Below are positions 1-8,447 of a DNA stretch of 64,000 nucleotides, in pieces. A program made the translations under genes and the position numbers. The notes under the pieces are model-generated. The model was given only the letters and a program-made list of their open reading frames with translations, did no database searches and was not told the DNA's origin. This stretch comes from JANQQC01 sp965262255 (GTDB lineage Bacteria > Pseudomonadota > Alphaproteobacteria > Caulobacterales > Hyphomonadaceae). Every line of letters starts with the position of its first letter. Within the stretch, counting starts at the first letter, position 1. The stretch covers positions 1,922,001 to 1,986,000 of the forward strand of contig OZ253505.1 of the NCBI GenBank assembly GCA_965262255.1. Direction: 5' to 3'.

Positions 1-2093
1 GCAAGTGACACATCACTAGCTGAGATGCCTCCTACAGCTCCGTGAACAACATTGGCAACAACTTCATCTGTAGAAATACTGTCGAGACTTTGTTTGATCG
101 CTTCTACTGAACCCTGCATGTCTGCTTTCACAACTAGAGGTAACCCTTCAGCTTTTGCTACAGTTTCCTCCTGCTTGAACTTTTGAAGCATTTGTTCCAA
201 AGATACTCGAGCCGCTACACCCGCTTGACCAGAAACATTTCGTTTTTGACGTTGACGGTATTCAGTAATTTCTCTAGCCCGGGCTTCTGTTTCGACAACG
301 TTAAAGACTTCTCCAGGATCCGGCGCACCATTCAAACCTAGTATCTCAGCAGGTTGAGAAGGAAGCGCCTGAGTAATTTGTTGATCTCTTTCGTCTACAA
401 GAGCCCGAACCTTGCCCCAGTTTGACCCAGCGACTACAATATCACCGCGTTGCAATGTTCCTCGCTTAACTAAGACAGTTGCAATGGGTCCTCGGCCTTT
501 ATCAAGAGTGCTTTCAATTACGACTCCATCTGCATGCCTATCTGGATTTGCATTTAACTCAAGAAGTTCAGCTTGAAGAGTAATCGCTTCCATCAATCCT
601 TCTAACCCAGTTTTCTTGAGTGCCGAAACCGGAACAGCTTGCACATCGCCGCCTAACTCTTCCACTTGTACATCATATTGAAGTAGGTCGGTCTGAACTT
701 TTGAAGGATCGGCGCCTTCTAAATCTATTTTATTCACGGCAATGATCATCGGAACATTAGCTGCTTTGGCGTGATTAATTGCTTCAACTGTTTGAGGCAT
801 AGCACCATCATCGGCTGCAACTACCAATACTACGACATCAGTGATATTTGCTCCTCTTGCTCGCATTGCAGAGAATGCAGCATGTCCGGGTGTATCAATA
901 AAAGTAATTTTATCGCCGGATTTCATTGAAACTTGATAAGCCCCAATGTGTTGTGTTATGCCACCTGCTTCCCCAGCAGCAACATCTGATTGTCGTAATG
1001 CATCAAGAAGAGACGTTTTTCCGTGATCGACATGTCCCATAACCGTTACAACCGGAGGTCGCGATTTTAAGTCTGTAGGATCATCTTCTATTCCAGATAA
1101 TCCGATTTCGACATCACTTTCTGAAACGCGTTTAACGGTGTGTCCAAATTCAGCAGCGATTAACTCAGCAGTATCTGCATCGACAATATCAATGCCGCGC
1201 ATGATTTCGCCTTGCTGCATCATAAATTTGACAATGTCGGTAACCCGTTCGTTCATCCGACCAGCAAGATCTTGCAACGTAATTGTTTCTGGTAACGTAA
1301 CCTCGGTCGCAATTTTTTCTCGTTTTTCGGTCGCGCTGGCCATTCGCCGTTCGCGTTCTCTCTCCCTAGCGCGTCTCACCGATGCAAGCGATCTTTGTCT
1401 ATCCTCGTCATCCCCTAAAGCATCTGCAACTCGCAATTTGCCTTGTCGGCGCTTACTTTTACTTTTTGGTTTCGAAGCAGATTCTGACGAACGATCAGTT
1501 TTGTCGCGGGATTTAGATTTCTTACTTCGACTACTTGCAGAGTCTGTTCGCTTATCAGAATCATCGGAGTCGTCGCTCTTTTTAGCGGCTTTCTGTTTCG
1601 AAGGTGTTGATTTCTTTTTCTCTTTGTCTTTTTTATCGTCTTCGTCTGTACCTTCTTCGTCAGCTTTACGTTTGGTTTCGGCTTCTTCTCGCTCTTTTTC
1701 CTCGCGAGCTTTTCGCTCTTGTTCGTCTTTTAACCTTTCACGGGCATCTGCCGCTGCTTTTTCGGCACTCGCACGTTTTTCTTCTTCTACCTGCCGCTGC
1801 TTAACAGCTTTAATCTGTTCGAGTAATTCGTTTTTTGTAATTCCGCGTTTGGCGGCTTCTTCTTCAAGTTTATCTATTTTTTTCTCTTCCACTTGCGCGG
1901 TCGTAGCAATAGGCTTTGCAATTGTCTTATCGCCGGGACGAACAATCCGACGTGATCGTTTCTTTTCTACGACCACAGACTTTGATCGACCGTGACTAAA
2001 GCTTTGCTGTACCGTATCCTTCTTTGCTCCCATTTTGGAAGAAAGAGGCTTACGGGTAAGTTTGCCCGGGGTTGGTTTAGTGGGTTCACTCAT
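1..2093 (-). CDS. infB: Translation initiation factor IF-2 (3' end outside window)
   Basis: IF-2 is the GTPase that brings initiator tRNA to the 30S subunit. The gene starts at 2093 and runs off the left edge, so about 697 N-terminal residues are visible and the C-terminal domains are missing. In order: a basic IF2-associated N-terminus (GKLTRKPLSSK, SFSHGRSK), a long Lys/Glu/Ser-rich linker containing KRGITKNELLEQIKAVKQ, the G1 motif GHVDHGKT near residue 353, then DTPGHAAF and NKID of the GTPase domain, and the start of domain II. It is the last visible gene of the rimP-nusA-ylxR operon, in the usual alphaproteobacterial order. The first ~110 residues are copied in the chimeric gene just upstream. 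Identity is certain. Confidence 0.97.
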   Translation of the reverse strand, partial: MSEPTKPTPGKLTRKPLSSKMGAKKDTVQQSFSHGRSKSVVVEKKRSRRIVRPGDKTIAKPIATTAQVEEKKIDKLEEEAAKRGITKNELLEQIKAVKQRQVEEEKRASAEKAAADARERLKDEQERKAREEKEREEAETKRKADEEGTDEDDKKDKEKKKSTPSKQKAAKKSDDSDDSDKRTDSASSRSKKSKSRDKTDRSSESASKPKSKSKRRQGKLRVADALGDDEDRQRSLASVRRARERERERRMASATEKREKIATEVTLPETITLQDLAGRMNERVTDIVKFMMQQGEIMRGIDIVDADTAELIAAEFGHTVKRVSESDVEIGLSGIEDDPTDLKSRPPVVTVMGHVDHGKTSLLDALRQSDVAAGEAGGITQHIGAYQVSMKSGDKITFIDTPGHAAFSAMRARGANITDVVVLVVAADDGAMPQTVEAINHAKAANVPMIIAVNKIDLEGADPSKVQTDLLQYDVQVEELGGDVQAVPVSALKKTGLEGLMEAITLQAELLELNANPDRHADGVVIESTLDKGRGPIATVLVKRGTLQRGDIVVAGSNWGKVRALVDERDQQITQALPSQPAEILGLNGAPDPGEVFNVVETEARAREITEYRQRQKRNVSGQAGVAARVSLEQMLQKFKQEETVAKAEGLPLVVKADMQGSVEAIKQSLDSISTDEVVANVVHGAVGGISASDVSL

Positions 2094-2144
2094 AATTGTT
2101 TCTACAATTCACTTCCTATTTACCGAGACTGATCCGGTAATATG
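2094..2144 (-). repeat. 51-bp spacer before infB, second copy before the chimera
   Basis: The gap between the chimeric gene and infB is 51 bp and closely resembles the 51-bp gap between ylxR and the chimeric gene (3237-3287). Both share the CAATTCACTT and TTACCGAGA blocks in the same order. Homology continues into the last codons of the gene upstream of each gap (EKGSN-stop and EKERN-stop). This is the scar of a duplication of the ylxR-infB junction. Confidence 0.85.
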
Positions 2145-3236
2145 TTAGTTACTCCCCTTTTCTGACGAATACCCGCCTTTGCGTTTGGAGTATTCAGAAT
2201 TAGAACTCAAATCAATCGTCCGGCCAGTGAGCTGAGACGCTAATCGAACATTCTGACCGCGTTTTCCTATTGCTAAGGGAATCTGATCTTCGGCAACAAA
2301 AACTTCGAATTTCTCATTTTCTTCGTCGAATACTACCTCGGTTACTTTTGCTGGTCTTAAAGCATATTCTACGAATGTTGCCGGATCGTCGCTCCACGGA
2401 ACAATTTCAATTTTCTCATTGCAAAATTCTCTAGAGACTGCTGAAGCGCGCACACCTCGTTTTCCAACACAAGACCCAACCGCGTCAATTGAATCATCAT
2501 GTGACACCACCGCAATTTTTGCTCGACTTCCAGGGTCTCGGACACAAGCCTTTATTTCAATTACATTGTTTGCGACTTCCGGAACGTACTGAGCGAAGAG
2601 TTTCACCATGAACTCTGGGGCTATTCTAGAAAGAAAAATCTGAGGGCCCTTTTGTTCGCGGCTTACGTTGTACAGATAAGCGAGAACACTGTCTCCAGGT
2701 TGCAGATTTTCGAGGCTTAAACTGTTTTTTCTCCAGATATAGCCTTCTGCATTTCCTAAATCGACAATAATGTTACCTTGTCTAATTTTTTTAACTTTTC
2801 CGGATATGATTTCTCCGACACGCTCTTTGTATTCTTCGTACTGACGGTCTCTTTCTGTTTCTAACGCCGTCTCCGTTGAACCTTGACCGGACGCGTAATT
2901 CTCGTGTTTTCTTCGTTCAGAGGCTAATTTTTCTTCTTCCACTTGTTTTTGTTTCACAGCTTTAATTTGCTCGAGTAATTCGTTTTTCGTAATTCCGCGT
3001 TTAGCCGCCTCATCTTCAAGTTTATCAACTTTCACCGGGTTCTCGGAACTAGGTATAGGTCTGCCAATTTTCTGATCGCTGGGGCGGACTATCCGACGGT
3101 CAATCTCCTTTTCTGCAGATACAGACTTTGATCGGCTTCGATTTAAGTTGTGCTGCACTAAATCCTTCTTCTCCTGTTTGGAGGAAAGAGGCTTACGGGA
3201 AAGTTTGCCTGTAGTGGTTAAAATAGAATTACTCAT
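2145..3236 (-). CDS. Chimeric protein: IF-2 N-terminus fused to NusA S1-KH1-KH2 core
   Basis: An intact 363-residue frame between ylxR and infB. Residues 1-105 resemble the N-terminus of the neighbouring IF-2 (GKLSRKPLSSK; AAKRGITKNELLEQIKAVKQ). Residues ~126-350 resemble NusA residues ~131-357: an S1 domain (RVGEIISGKVKKI), KH1 with CVGKRGVR and KH2 with LAIGKRGQNVRLA, both GxxG loops kept. It lacks the NusA RNA-polymerase-binding N-terminus and acidic C-terminus, and the whole IF-2 GTPase. The last residues EKGSN match the YlxR C-terminus (EKERN). I know of no family with this architecture. It should bind RNA through S1-KH-KH; any role is inference. The frame is open and the motifs are kept despite clear divergence from nusA, which suggests selection rather than decay. 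Confidence 0.9.
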   Translation of the reverse strand: MSNSILTTTGKLSRKPLSSKQEKKDLVQHNLNRSRSKSVSAEKEIDRRIVRPSDQKIGRPIPSSENPVKVDKLEDEAAKRGITKNELLEQIKAVKQKQVEEEKLASERRKHENYASGQGSTETALETERDRQYEEYKERVGEIISGKVKKIRQGNIIVDLGNAEGYIWRKNSLSLENLQPGDSVLAYLYNVSREQKGPQIFLSRIAPEFMVKLFAQYVPEVANNVIEIKACVRDPGSRAKIAVVSHDDSIDAVGSCVGKRGVRASAVSREFCNEKIEIVPWSDDPATFVEYALRPAKVTEVVFDEENEKFEVFVAEDQIPLAIGKRGQNVRLASQLTGRTIDLSSNSEYSKRKGGYSSEKGSN

Positions 3237-3287
3237 GACAGTTACAACAATTCACTTATTGATTACCGAGAACGGTTCAGTAATCTG
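3237..3287 (-). repeat. 51-bp spacer before the chimeric gene, copy of the infB leader
   Basis: Same length and largely the same sequence as 2094-2144. No clear Shine-Dalgarno sequence precedes either start codon, so both genes may depend on coupling or on an unstructured AT-rich leader. Confidence 0.85.
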
Positions 3288-3965
3288 TTAGTTTCTCTCC
3301 TTTTCGTCGGTCCAAACACGCTCTGGTGCCTCGCGAAATCCGACTAGTTTACGATAAGAGACAGCCCATCTTTCTGCTAAAGTACCTTGATCGAGCAAGG
3401 CATGAACGACCGTAGGTTGACCGATAGCCTCTCCGATTTCTTTAGCGCAAAGAGCACCCGCTATTTGAATTTCGTTGCAGATAGCTTTTACAAGTCGGAG
3501 CAGTTTTTGACGGCCATCACTAGAACCGTCACTGGCTTCTAAAATCCATCCTGAAGTTCTCGTTCGCAAACGAGTTTGAACTTTTTCGAACCCGGTCACA
3601 ATGGATCCTGATTTACGGGCAATACCCAACAAACCTTGGCATTGCCTAAGTAATAAGTCTTCAACTCTATTGGAGAGATTTTCCGGTTTTTGCAGATCTT
3701 TTTTGAGCCCGCGGTTAAAAGCATTTGTAGCACATGCTCGATCTAACGTTTCTCTGTTGGAAAGCACCCAAACACCGCGTCCGGGTAGTTTCTCAGAAAC
3801 ATCAGGTACTATGTTGCCATGCGGGTCAGCAACAAAACGTACCATCTCTGTTTTCGGCAGGCGTTCCCGCGTGACGATACATCGACGGATAGGAACATCC
3901 GTCGAACAGCCTATGTCGAGCTTCAGCCTGACCGGCGCGGAGTCATTCTTGCGATGCGGCTTCAT
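3288..3965 (-). CDS. ylxR: YlxR family RNA-binding protein with L7Ae-like C-terminal domain
   Basis: A 225-residue protein. The N-terminal ~30-100 is the YlxR/DUF448 fold (PIRRCIVTRE, PGRGVWVL, LDRACATNAFNRGLKK). The C-terminal half has the L7Ae/L30e-type pattern (LLGIARKSGSIVTGFEKVQ), the fused form usual in alphaproteobacteria. It is a small RNA-binding protein of the nusA-infB operon with a poorly defined role. Its start codon lies 23 bp inside the nusA 3' end, so translation is coupled. Its last codons, EKERN-stop, are repeated at the end of the chimeric gene downstream. Confidence 0.92.
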   Translation of the reverse strand: MKPHRKNDSAPVRLKLDIGCSTDVPIRRCIVTRERLPKTEMVRFVADPHGNIVPDVSEKLPGRGVWVLSNRETLDRACATNAFNRGLKKDLQKPENLSNRVEDLLLRQCQGLLGIARKSGSIVTGFEKVQTRLRTRTSGWILEASDGSSDGRQKLLRLVKAICNEIQIAGALCAKEIGEAIGQPTVVHALLDQGTLAERWAVSYRKLVGFREAPERVWTDEKERN

Positions 3966-5694
3966 GGCCGCCCTCCGCGTCTACATTAGCAAGTTCAACC
4001 TGGCTAATTGTTGCTTCATTTTCTGATCCGAGTTCACCCAAAGCCATCAATGCTTGCTCTTCTGCCGACAGTTCGCCCGAAATTTCATCACCGCCGAAAA
4101 GCTGTTTTTCAAGATCAGCCACTGCATCTTCGCCGACCCAGCCTGCCTTAACCCGCGCTTTCATAATGAACATTTGAGCATCGTGTTTCCGCATCTCACC
4201 TTTTTTGAGTATTCCTTCTCGGTAAATCGGCTTATTATCTTCGTCCTTGTCTCGCCAACCTGTTATGTCGTCAGGGACAAGTCCCGCAACATCTTCGACA
4301 GTTCGGATGTAATTCTTGCCGAAGCGCACCGCTATTGCTGTGGTCATGTTTTCTAATTGCATGACCTCATCTTCGACACCGAGCTCAATGCGTTCTGCGT
4401 CCTGTTCTTCATGTAATCGAGTCAAGTAATCTACTGCGCGACTTTGAAGTTCAGGGATGTCTTCCTCATTGATTCCGTCTATTTCAATAAAATCTGCGGG
4501 ATCGACGTAGGCTATTTCTTCAATCGTTTCGAATCCTTCAGAAGCAAGCAGTTGCGCGAACGTTTCGTCAGTATCAAGTGACTGCATAAACAGTTCGGTT
4601 CGCTCTTTTAGTTCTCGTTGATAGCGATCAGAGTATTCTGACTGAGTAATCAAATCAATTTGCCAGCCAGTGAGTTGTGTCGCCAATCGTACGTTTTGAC
4701 CTCGCCGTCCTATGGCCAACGGAAATTGGTCGTCAGCGACAACGACCTCCACTCGCATATCATCTTCGTCAAATATGACTTTGGTAACTTCAGCCGGTTG
4801 CAGAGCATTCACAATGAATTCAGCGTGGTCAGTACTCCAAGGAATTATATCGATTTTCTCACCGAATAGTTCTCCGACAACCGCTTGGACACGAGCCCCG
4901 CGCATTCCTACACAGGCACCGACCGGATCAATTGAAGTATCGTGGGATATGACCCCAATTTTAGCGCGACTCCCGGGATCCCGGGCACACGCCTTAATTT
5001 CAATTATGTTGTCGTAAACTTCTGGAACTTCCTGTGAGAAAAGTTTAACCATGTAGTCGGGAGTCGCTCTCGATAGGAATATTTGCGGGCCTTTTACTTC
5101 TCGGCTAACCTTATACAAATACGCTTGAATTCGGTCGCCAGGTTGGAAATTCTCTCTTGGTATTCCATCATTTCTTCGGATGTGTCCGTCTGCACGGCCC
5201 AAATCAACTATTACGTTGCCGTATTCAATGCTTTTTACGATTCCATTTATTATCTCTCCGACCCGTCCCTTAAACTCCTCGTATTGCCGCTCGCGTTCAG
5301 CTTCATTCACCATTTGTCGTAGCACTTGCCTAAACTTGTACGCGCCGTCGTATTCAGGTTCAAAAGGAGGGAGATCTTCCTTAATCTCATCGCCAACTTT
5401 TAACGTTTTATCGTATCCTTTAGCATCCGTCAGACGAATAACTCTCGCTTCCTCTTCAATTTCTTCATCATCCTCAACGACAGTTTGAACGCGCCAAAGA
5501 TCTTGTTGCCCGGTCGCCGGATCGATCTTTGCTCGAATATCGTTGGAGTGACCGTATTTTTCCTTCGCAACCTTTTCGATTGCTTGTTGCACAGCGTCGA
5601 GAACGATTTCTCGGTCTATCGATCGCTCTTCAGCAAGTTGTTTGGCGATCTGAAGGAATTCTTGCTTATTTGCTGCTACACCAATTGCGGTCAT
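3943..5694 (-). CDS. nusA: Transcription termination/antitermination factor NusA
   Basis: A 583-residue NusA that binds RNA polymerase and nascent RNA to control pausing, termination and antitermination. Order: N-terminal polymerase-binding domain (1-~125), S1 (GRVGEIINGIVKSIEYGNVIVDLG, two halves from ~143), KH1 (CVGMRGARVQ, ~261), KH2 (LAIGRRGQNVRLA, ~326), then helical acidic repeats (360-480) and a Glu-rich tail. It is longer than the ~495-residue E. coli protein because of this C-terminal extension. The start ATG overlaps the rimP stop (TAATG), and the 3' end overlaps ylxR. Residues ~131-357 are the source of the chimera at 2145-3236. Confidence 0.97.
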   Translation of the reverse strand: MTAIGVAANKQEFLQIAKQLAEERSIDREIVLDAVQQAIEKVAKEKYGHSNDIRAKIDPATGQQDLWRVQTVVEDDEEIEEEARVIRLTDAKGYDKTLKVGDEIKEDLPPFEPEYDGAYKFRQVLRQMVNEAERERQYEEFKGRVGEIINGIVKSIEYGNVIVDLGRADGHIRRNDGIPRENFQPGDRIQAYLYKVSREVKGPQIFLSRATPDYMVKLFSQEVPEVYDNIIEIKACARDPGSRAKIGVISHDTSIDPVGACVGMRGARVQAVVGELFGEKIDIIPWSTDHAEFIVNALQPAEVTKVIFDEDDMRVEVVVADDQFPLAIGRRGQNVRLATQLTGWQIDLITQSEYSDRYQRELKERTELFMQSLDTDETFAQLLASEGFETIEEIAYVDPADFIEIDGINEEDIPELQSRAVDYLTRLHEEQDAERIELGVEDEVMQLENMTTAIAVRFGKNYIRTVEDVAGLVPDDITGWRDKDEDNKPIYREGILKKGEMRKHDAQMFIMKARVKAGWVGEDAVADLEKQLFGGDEISGELSAEEQALMALGELGSENEATISQVELANVDAEGGHEAASQE

Positions 5695-6329
5695 TAGAGT
5701 CCCCCAATTGGGTTGAAGCTGAGAGACTCAGCTTCTTTGCGAATGCTAGCCATGTTTTTTGCTCCCGTCGTATCTTTTTCTTGGGGTTGGTGGGTGCTCT
5801 GAGTCTGGTCGATCAGAGCATCTGTTAAGATTAAAGATGCCTTTGTCATTTCTTGAACTTTGGCAACAAGTTCTGTTTCGTCATCCAGTTCAAAATGAAC
5901 GCCGTCATCAAATACACCGGATATAATTCCTCGATACCGTTTTTGACCATTTATGGGTATGGCAAGTTCAACTTTCGCCAAATGCCCCTTCCAATTGTTA
6001 AAGTCACCTTCTCTCGTCAGAGGTCTATCAATGCCTGGGGTCGATATTTCCAAGGCATAGGCGCCGTTGATACAGTTGGCATTATCTAACACAGGACCTA
6101 GACGTCGAGAAAAGTTTGCACAGTCCTCAACGTCTATATTTTCGCCGTTGTCTTGTTCGATCATGATTTGCAAGTTAGAACGTTTAGAAAGATTCAATCT
6201 TACGCGGACAACTGACAGCCCTAATTGCTTGGCAACTGGACGTGCCAAGGCAAGGACAGCTTTTTCCTGTTCAGATTGGGTTATCAAAGGTGTTTGATCC
6301 GGGAATGGATTGTCTTGATTGACAGTCAA
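5694..6329 (-). CDS. rimP: Ribosome maturation factor RimP
   Basis: A 211-residue RimP, needed for 30S subunit maturation. It shows the N-terminal domain (VVRVRLNLSKRSNLQIMIE, ISTPGIDRPLTREGDF) and a C-terminal SH3-like domain (GIISGVFDDGVHFEL), followed by a non-conserved tail. The only in-frame start before the conserved core is a TTG at 6329; a GAGAGGAG sequence lies farther upstream than usual, so initiation is probably weak. It is the first gene of the operon. The ~250-bp gap to mlaA must hold the operon promoter, but I see no convincing one. Confidence 0.93.
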   Translation of the reverse strand: MTVNQDNPFPDQTPLITQSEQEKAVLALARPVAKQLGLSVVRVRLNLSKRSNLQIMIEQDNGENIDVEDCANFSRRLGPVLDNANCINGAYALEISTPGIDRPLTREGDFNNWKGHLAKVELAIPINGQKRYRGIISGVFDDGVHFELDDETELVAKVQEMTKASLILTDALIDQTQSTHQPQEKDTTGAKNMASIRKEAESLSFNPIGGL

Positions 6330-6578
6330 AAATAAAGCGGCAACTCCTCTCGGAATCGCCGCCGAAATTTCTCGACTTGGGGACTTAATACCACTAGTTG
6401 AGTGTTTTGTCCAAAACTTTTTTGTTTGGGCGCATCAATTTTGAATCAAATCGAAGACTAAGACACAAACTAAACTGCCTACAAGATAGCCGGCAGAAAT
6501 CGCCCATTCTTTAATTAACGGTGTTCAAAAATAGTAAGATTTTGTTGTTTTGTCAGACTGATTTTACGAGATTTTCGG

Positions 6579-7331
6579 CTAGAAGTCGTCGAAGTCTGGT
6601 AGATCGTCGTATTCCTCTTCGGGATCTTTTGGTTTGTCGTAAATATCAGTGTTACGAGCTGCTAACCAAGCTCGTCTTGCCGCAACATAAGGGTCGGGTT
6701 GCTTACGGATTTGGTCTACAACTTCAAGATATTCCTCGCGGGTAACAGTTGTATTCAGTGAAACTCTTGTAGTGGCAAAAATCGTTTTCTTTGAGGTCGT
6801 CTCATATCTGACCCAGTTTGCCGGGTCTACAAGATCATCGAGGAAAGCGCCGAAGGTATCTCTAGTGCAGCTTGGTCCAACGACAGGCCACATAATATAA
6901 ACGCCACATCCGACACCCCACATCGCTAGTGTTTGTCCGAAATCTTCCTCGTGATATGGTAACCCAAGAACATAGGCGACATCAACAATCCCTAGAAGTC
7001 CGACAGTTGTATTTATACTAAACCTAAACACACTCTTTGCCGCCCGGGCAGGGCGAAGCTGAACAACATCGTTGACAAAGATCACGGGAGTGTACAGATT
7101 GTTCAATACGTTCGTAAGACCTTCGCGAACGGGTTTCGGTGTGGAATTGCGATAGGTTCTCGCCATAGGTTCAAGAATCGCTTTATCAACACGTTCGTTG
7201 AATGCAAATACTTTTCGATTCCACTTCTCATGCGGATCGTATATATCACCGGGTTCAACCGCCCCCTCGGGAACAGTTGCACACCCTGCGAGAAGTGTAA
7301 GAGCTACGATAAAGACACAGAGTGTCCGCAT
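6579..7331 (-). CDS. mlaA: MlaA (VacJ) family phospholipid-trafficking lipoprotein
   Basis: Outer-membrane lipoprotein of the Mla system, which moves mislocalised phospholipids from the outer membrane back to the inner membrane. The start at 7331 is chosen because AAAGGA lies 6 bases upstream and the protein then begins directly with a lipoprotein signal (MRTLCVFIVALTLLAGC, lipobox Cys 17); a longer frame to 7439 would bury the signal. MlaA motifs follow: DPHEKWNRKVFAFN, LNNLYTPVIFVND, RFSINTTVGLLGIVDVA, FGQTLAMWGVGCGVYIMWP. It ends in an acidic tail. It is divergent from the methionine operon; no other mla gene is in the window. Confidence 0.93.
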   Translation of the reverse strand: MRTLCVFIVALTLLAGCATVPEGAVEPGDIYDPHEKWNRKVFAFNERVDKAILEPMARTYRNSTPKPVREGLTNVLNNLYTPVIFVNDVVQLRPARAAKSVFRFSINTTVGLLGIVDVAYVLGLPYHEEDFGQTLAMWGVGCGVYIMWPVVGPSCTRDTFGAFLDDLVDPANWVRYETTSKKTIFATTRVSLNTTVTREEYLEVVDQIRKQPDPYVAARRAWLAARNTDIYDKPKDPEEEYDDLPDFDDF

Positions 7332-7427
7332 TAATAATCCTTTGAAACTGTTCATGCCCTTGTACCGCAAAATCTGTGAAATCCATGAAAATTTTTGGCA
7401 AATTTGCTTGAAACCCCTAAAGTGTTC

Positions 7428-7458
7428 TTGACAAAGCATATAACTATATGCTTATATG
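7428..7458 (+). promoter_or_regulatory. Promoter and palindromic operator of the methionine operon
   Basis: TTGACA at 7428-7433 is followed by a perfect inverted repeat, CATATAA (7437-7443) and TTATATG (7452-7458), separated by 8 bases. The right arm covers the expected -10 region (7451-7457). AT-rich palindromes of this size in this position are typical operators of ArsR-type repressors, and the next gene encodes one, so autoregulation is likely. Confidence 0.7.
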
Positions 7459-7463
7459 TCATT

Positions 7464-8447
7464 ATGAACGCAAATTTCAACATACGAGTCGAACAATTGC
7501 GAGCCTTGGGCGAACCCACAAGGTTGCGCATGATCTCCGTTTTAAGGCAGAGTGATCTGTCTGTCGGGGAACTTGTAGAGATATTGTGTCAGAGCCAACC
7601 AAGTATATCGCAACACCTTAAAACTCTTACACAGTGCGGTTTAGTTGAACGACTTCCGGAAGGAGCATTCGTATTCTATCGTGCAGCAACGAGCAATCCA
7701 GGGATTGCTAGTTTGCTTAATTCAATTTTTTCCATCTGTACTGTTGAGCAAAATGAACTTGCGCGAGATCAGTCTCGCCTTGAGTATGTAAGGACAGCAA
7801 GAGCGAAGTCAGTCGATCCGTATTTTCAACAATTGACAGATGACTGGAATCAAACGGGCGAGCTCAATTATTTTGATTCTGAACTCGAATCAGTTTTGCT
7901 GGAGGCCGCAGGATCGAGACCTCTATCTAATGTCATTGATATAGGAACGGGAATTGGTCAGATGCTCACTTTGTTCTCAAAGCGAGCAACCCATATCGAG
8001 GGTGTTGATTGTAATCACGAAATGTTGATGGTCGCGAGAGTAAATCTTACTCGCGATCAGATTGACAATGCGAAGGTTCGGCAAGGAGATGCGACAGCAT
8101 TGCCCTTCTCCGACGATTGTGCTGATTTGGTTATTGTCCACCAAGTCCTACACTACGTAACGATGCCGGAGAAAGTGATTGCCGAGGCGAGCCGTGTGCT
8201 ACGGCCCAATGGAAGATTACTAATAGTTGATTTTTCACCTCACAATTTAGAATTTTTGCGCGACCACCATTCTCATAGACATCTTGGCTTGCCCCAATCT
8301 CTACTATCGCAGTGGTCACGACAGTTCAGTTTGCGACCTGTTCTACATCGCGAGCTTGCCCCAACGTCGGATACAGTTCAGAAGCCAAAAATTCAGGTGT
8401 TTGCAGCCGAGAAGGTTGAAACTCAAGTGCAGAGTAAAGTCGCATGA
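7464..8447 (+). CDS. ArsR-family regulator fused to a SAM-dependent methyltransferase (SahR-like)
   Basis: N-terminal ~85 residues are an ArsR winged helix (LGEPTRLRMISVLRQ, QPSISQHLKTLTQCGLVERL). From ~145 a class I methyltransferase domain follows with the SAM motif VIDIGTGIGQ and motif LPFSDDCADLVIVHQVLHY. The start at 7464 is preferred over an in-frame codon at 7395 because the domain begins there and the promoter lies between. The stop overlaps the metF start by 4 bases. In proteobacteria, ArsR regulators of this type (SahR) repress methionine-cycle genes and respond to S-adenosylhomocysteine. Control of metF and metH here is inferred from the operon and the palindrome. Confidence 0.88.
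   Translation: MNANFNIRVEQLRALGEPTRLRMISVLRQSDLSVGELVEILCQSQPSISQHLKTLTQCGLVERLPEGAFVFYRAATSNPGIASLLNSIFSICTVEQNELARDQSRLEYVRTARAKSVDPYFQQLTDDWNQTGELNYFDSELESVLLEAAGSRPLSNVIDIGTGIGQMLTLFSKRATHIEGVDCNHEMLMVARVNLTRDQIDNAKVRQGDATALPFSDDCADLVIVHQVLHYVTMPEKVIAEASRVLRPNGRLLIVDFSPHNLEFLRDHHSHRHLGLPQSLLSQWSRQFSLRPVLHRELAPTSDTVQKPKIQVFAAEKVETQVQSKVA

Noticed and set aside
1138..1995. Long open frame on the plus strand opposite infB
   Set aside because: Serine/arginine/phenylalanine-rich translation typical of the antisense of a Lys/Glu-rich linker; infB on the other strand is certain.
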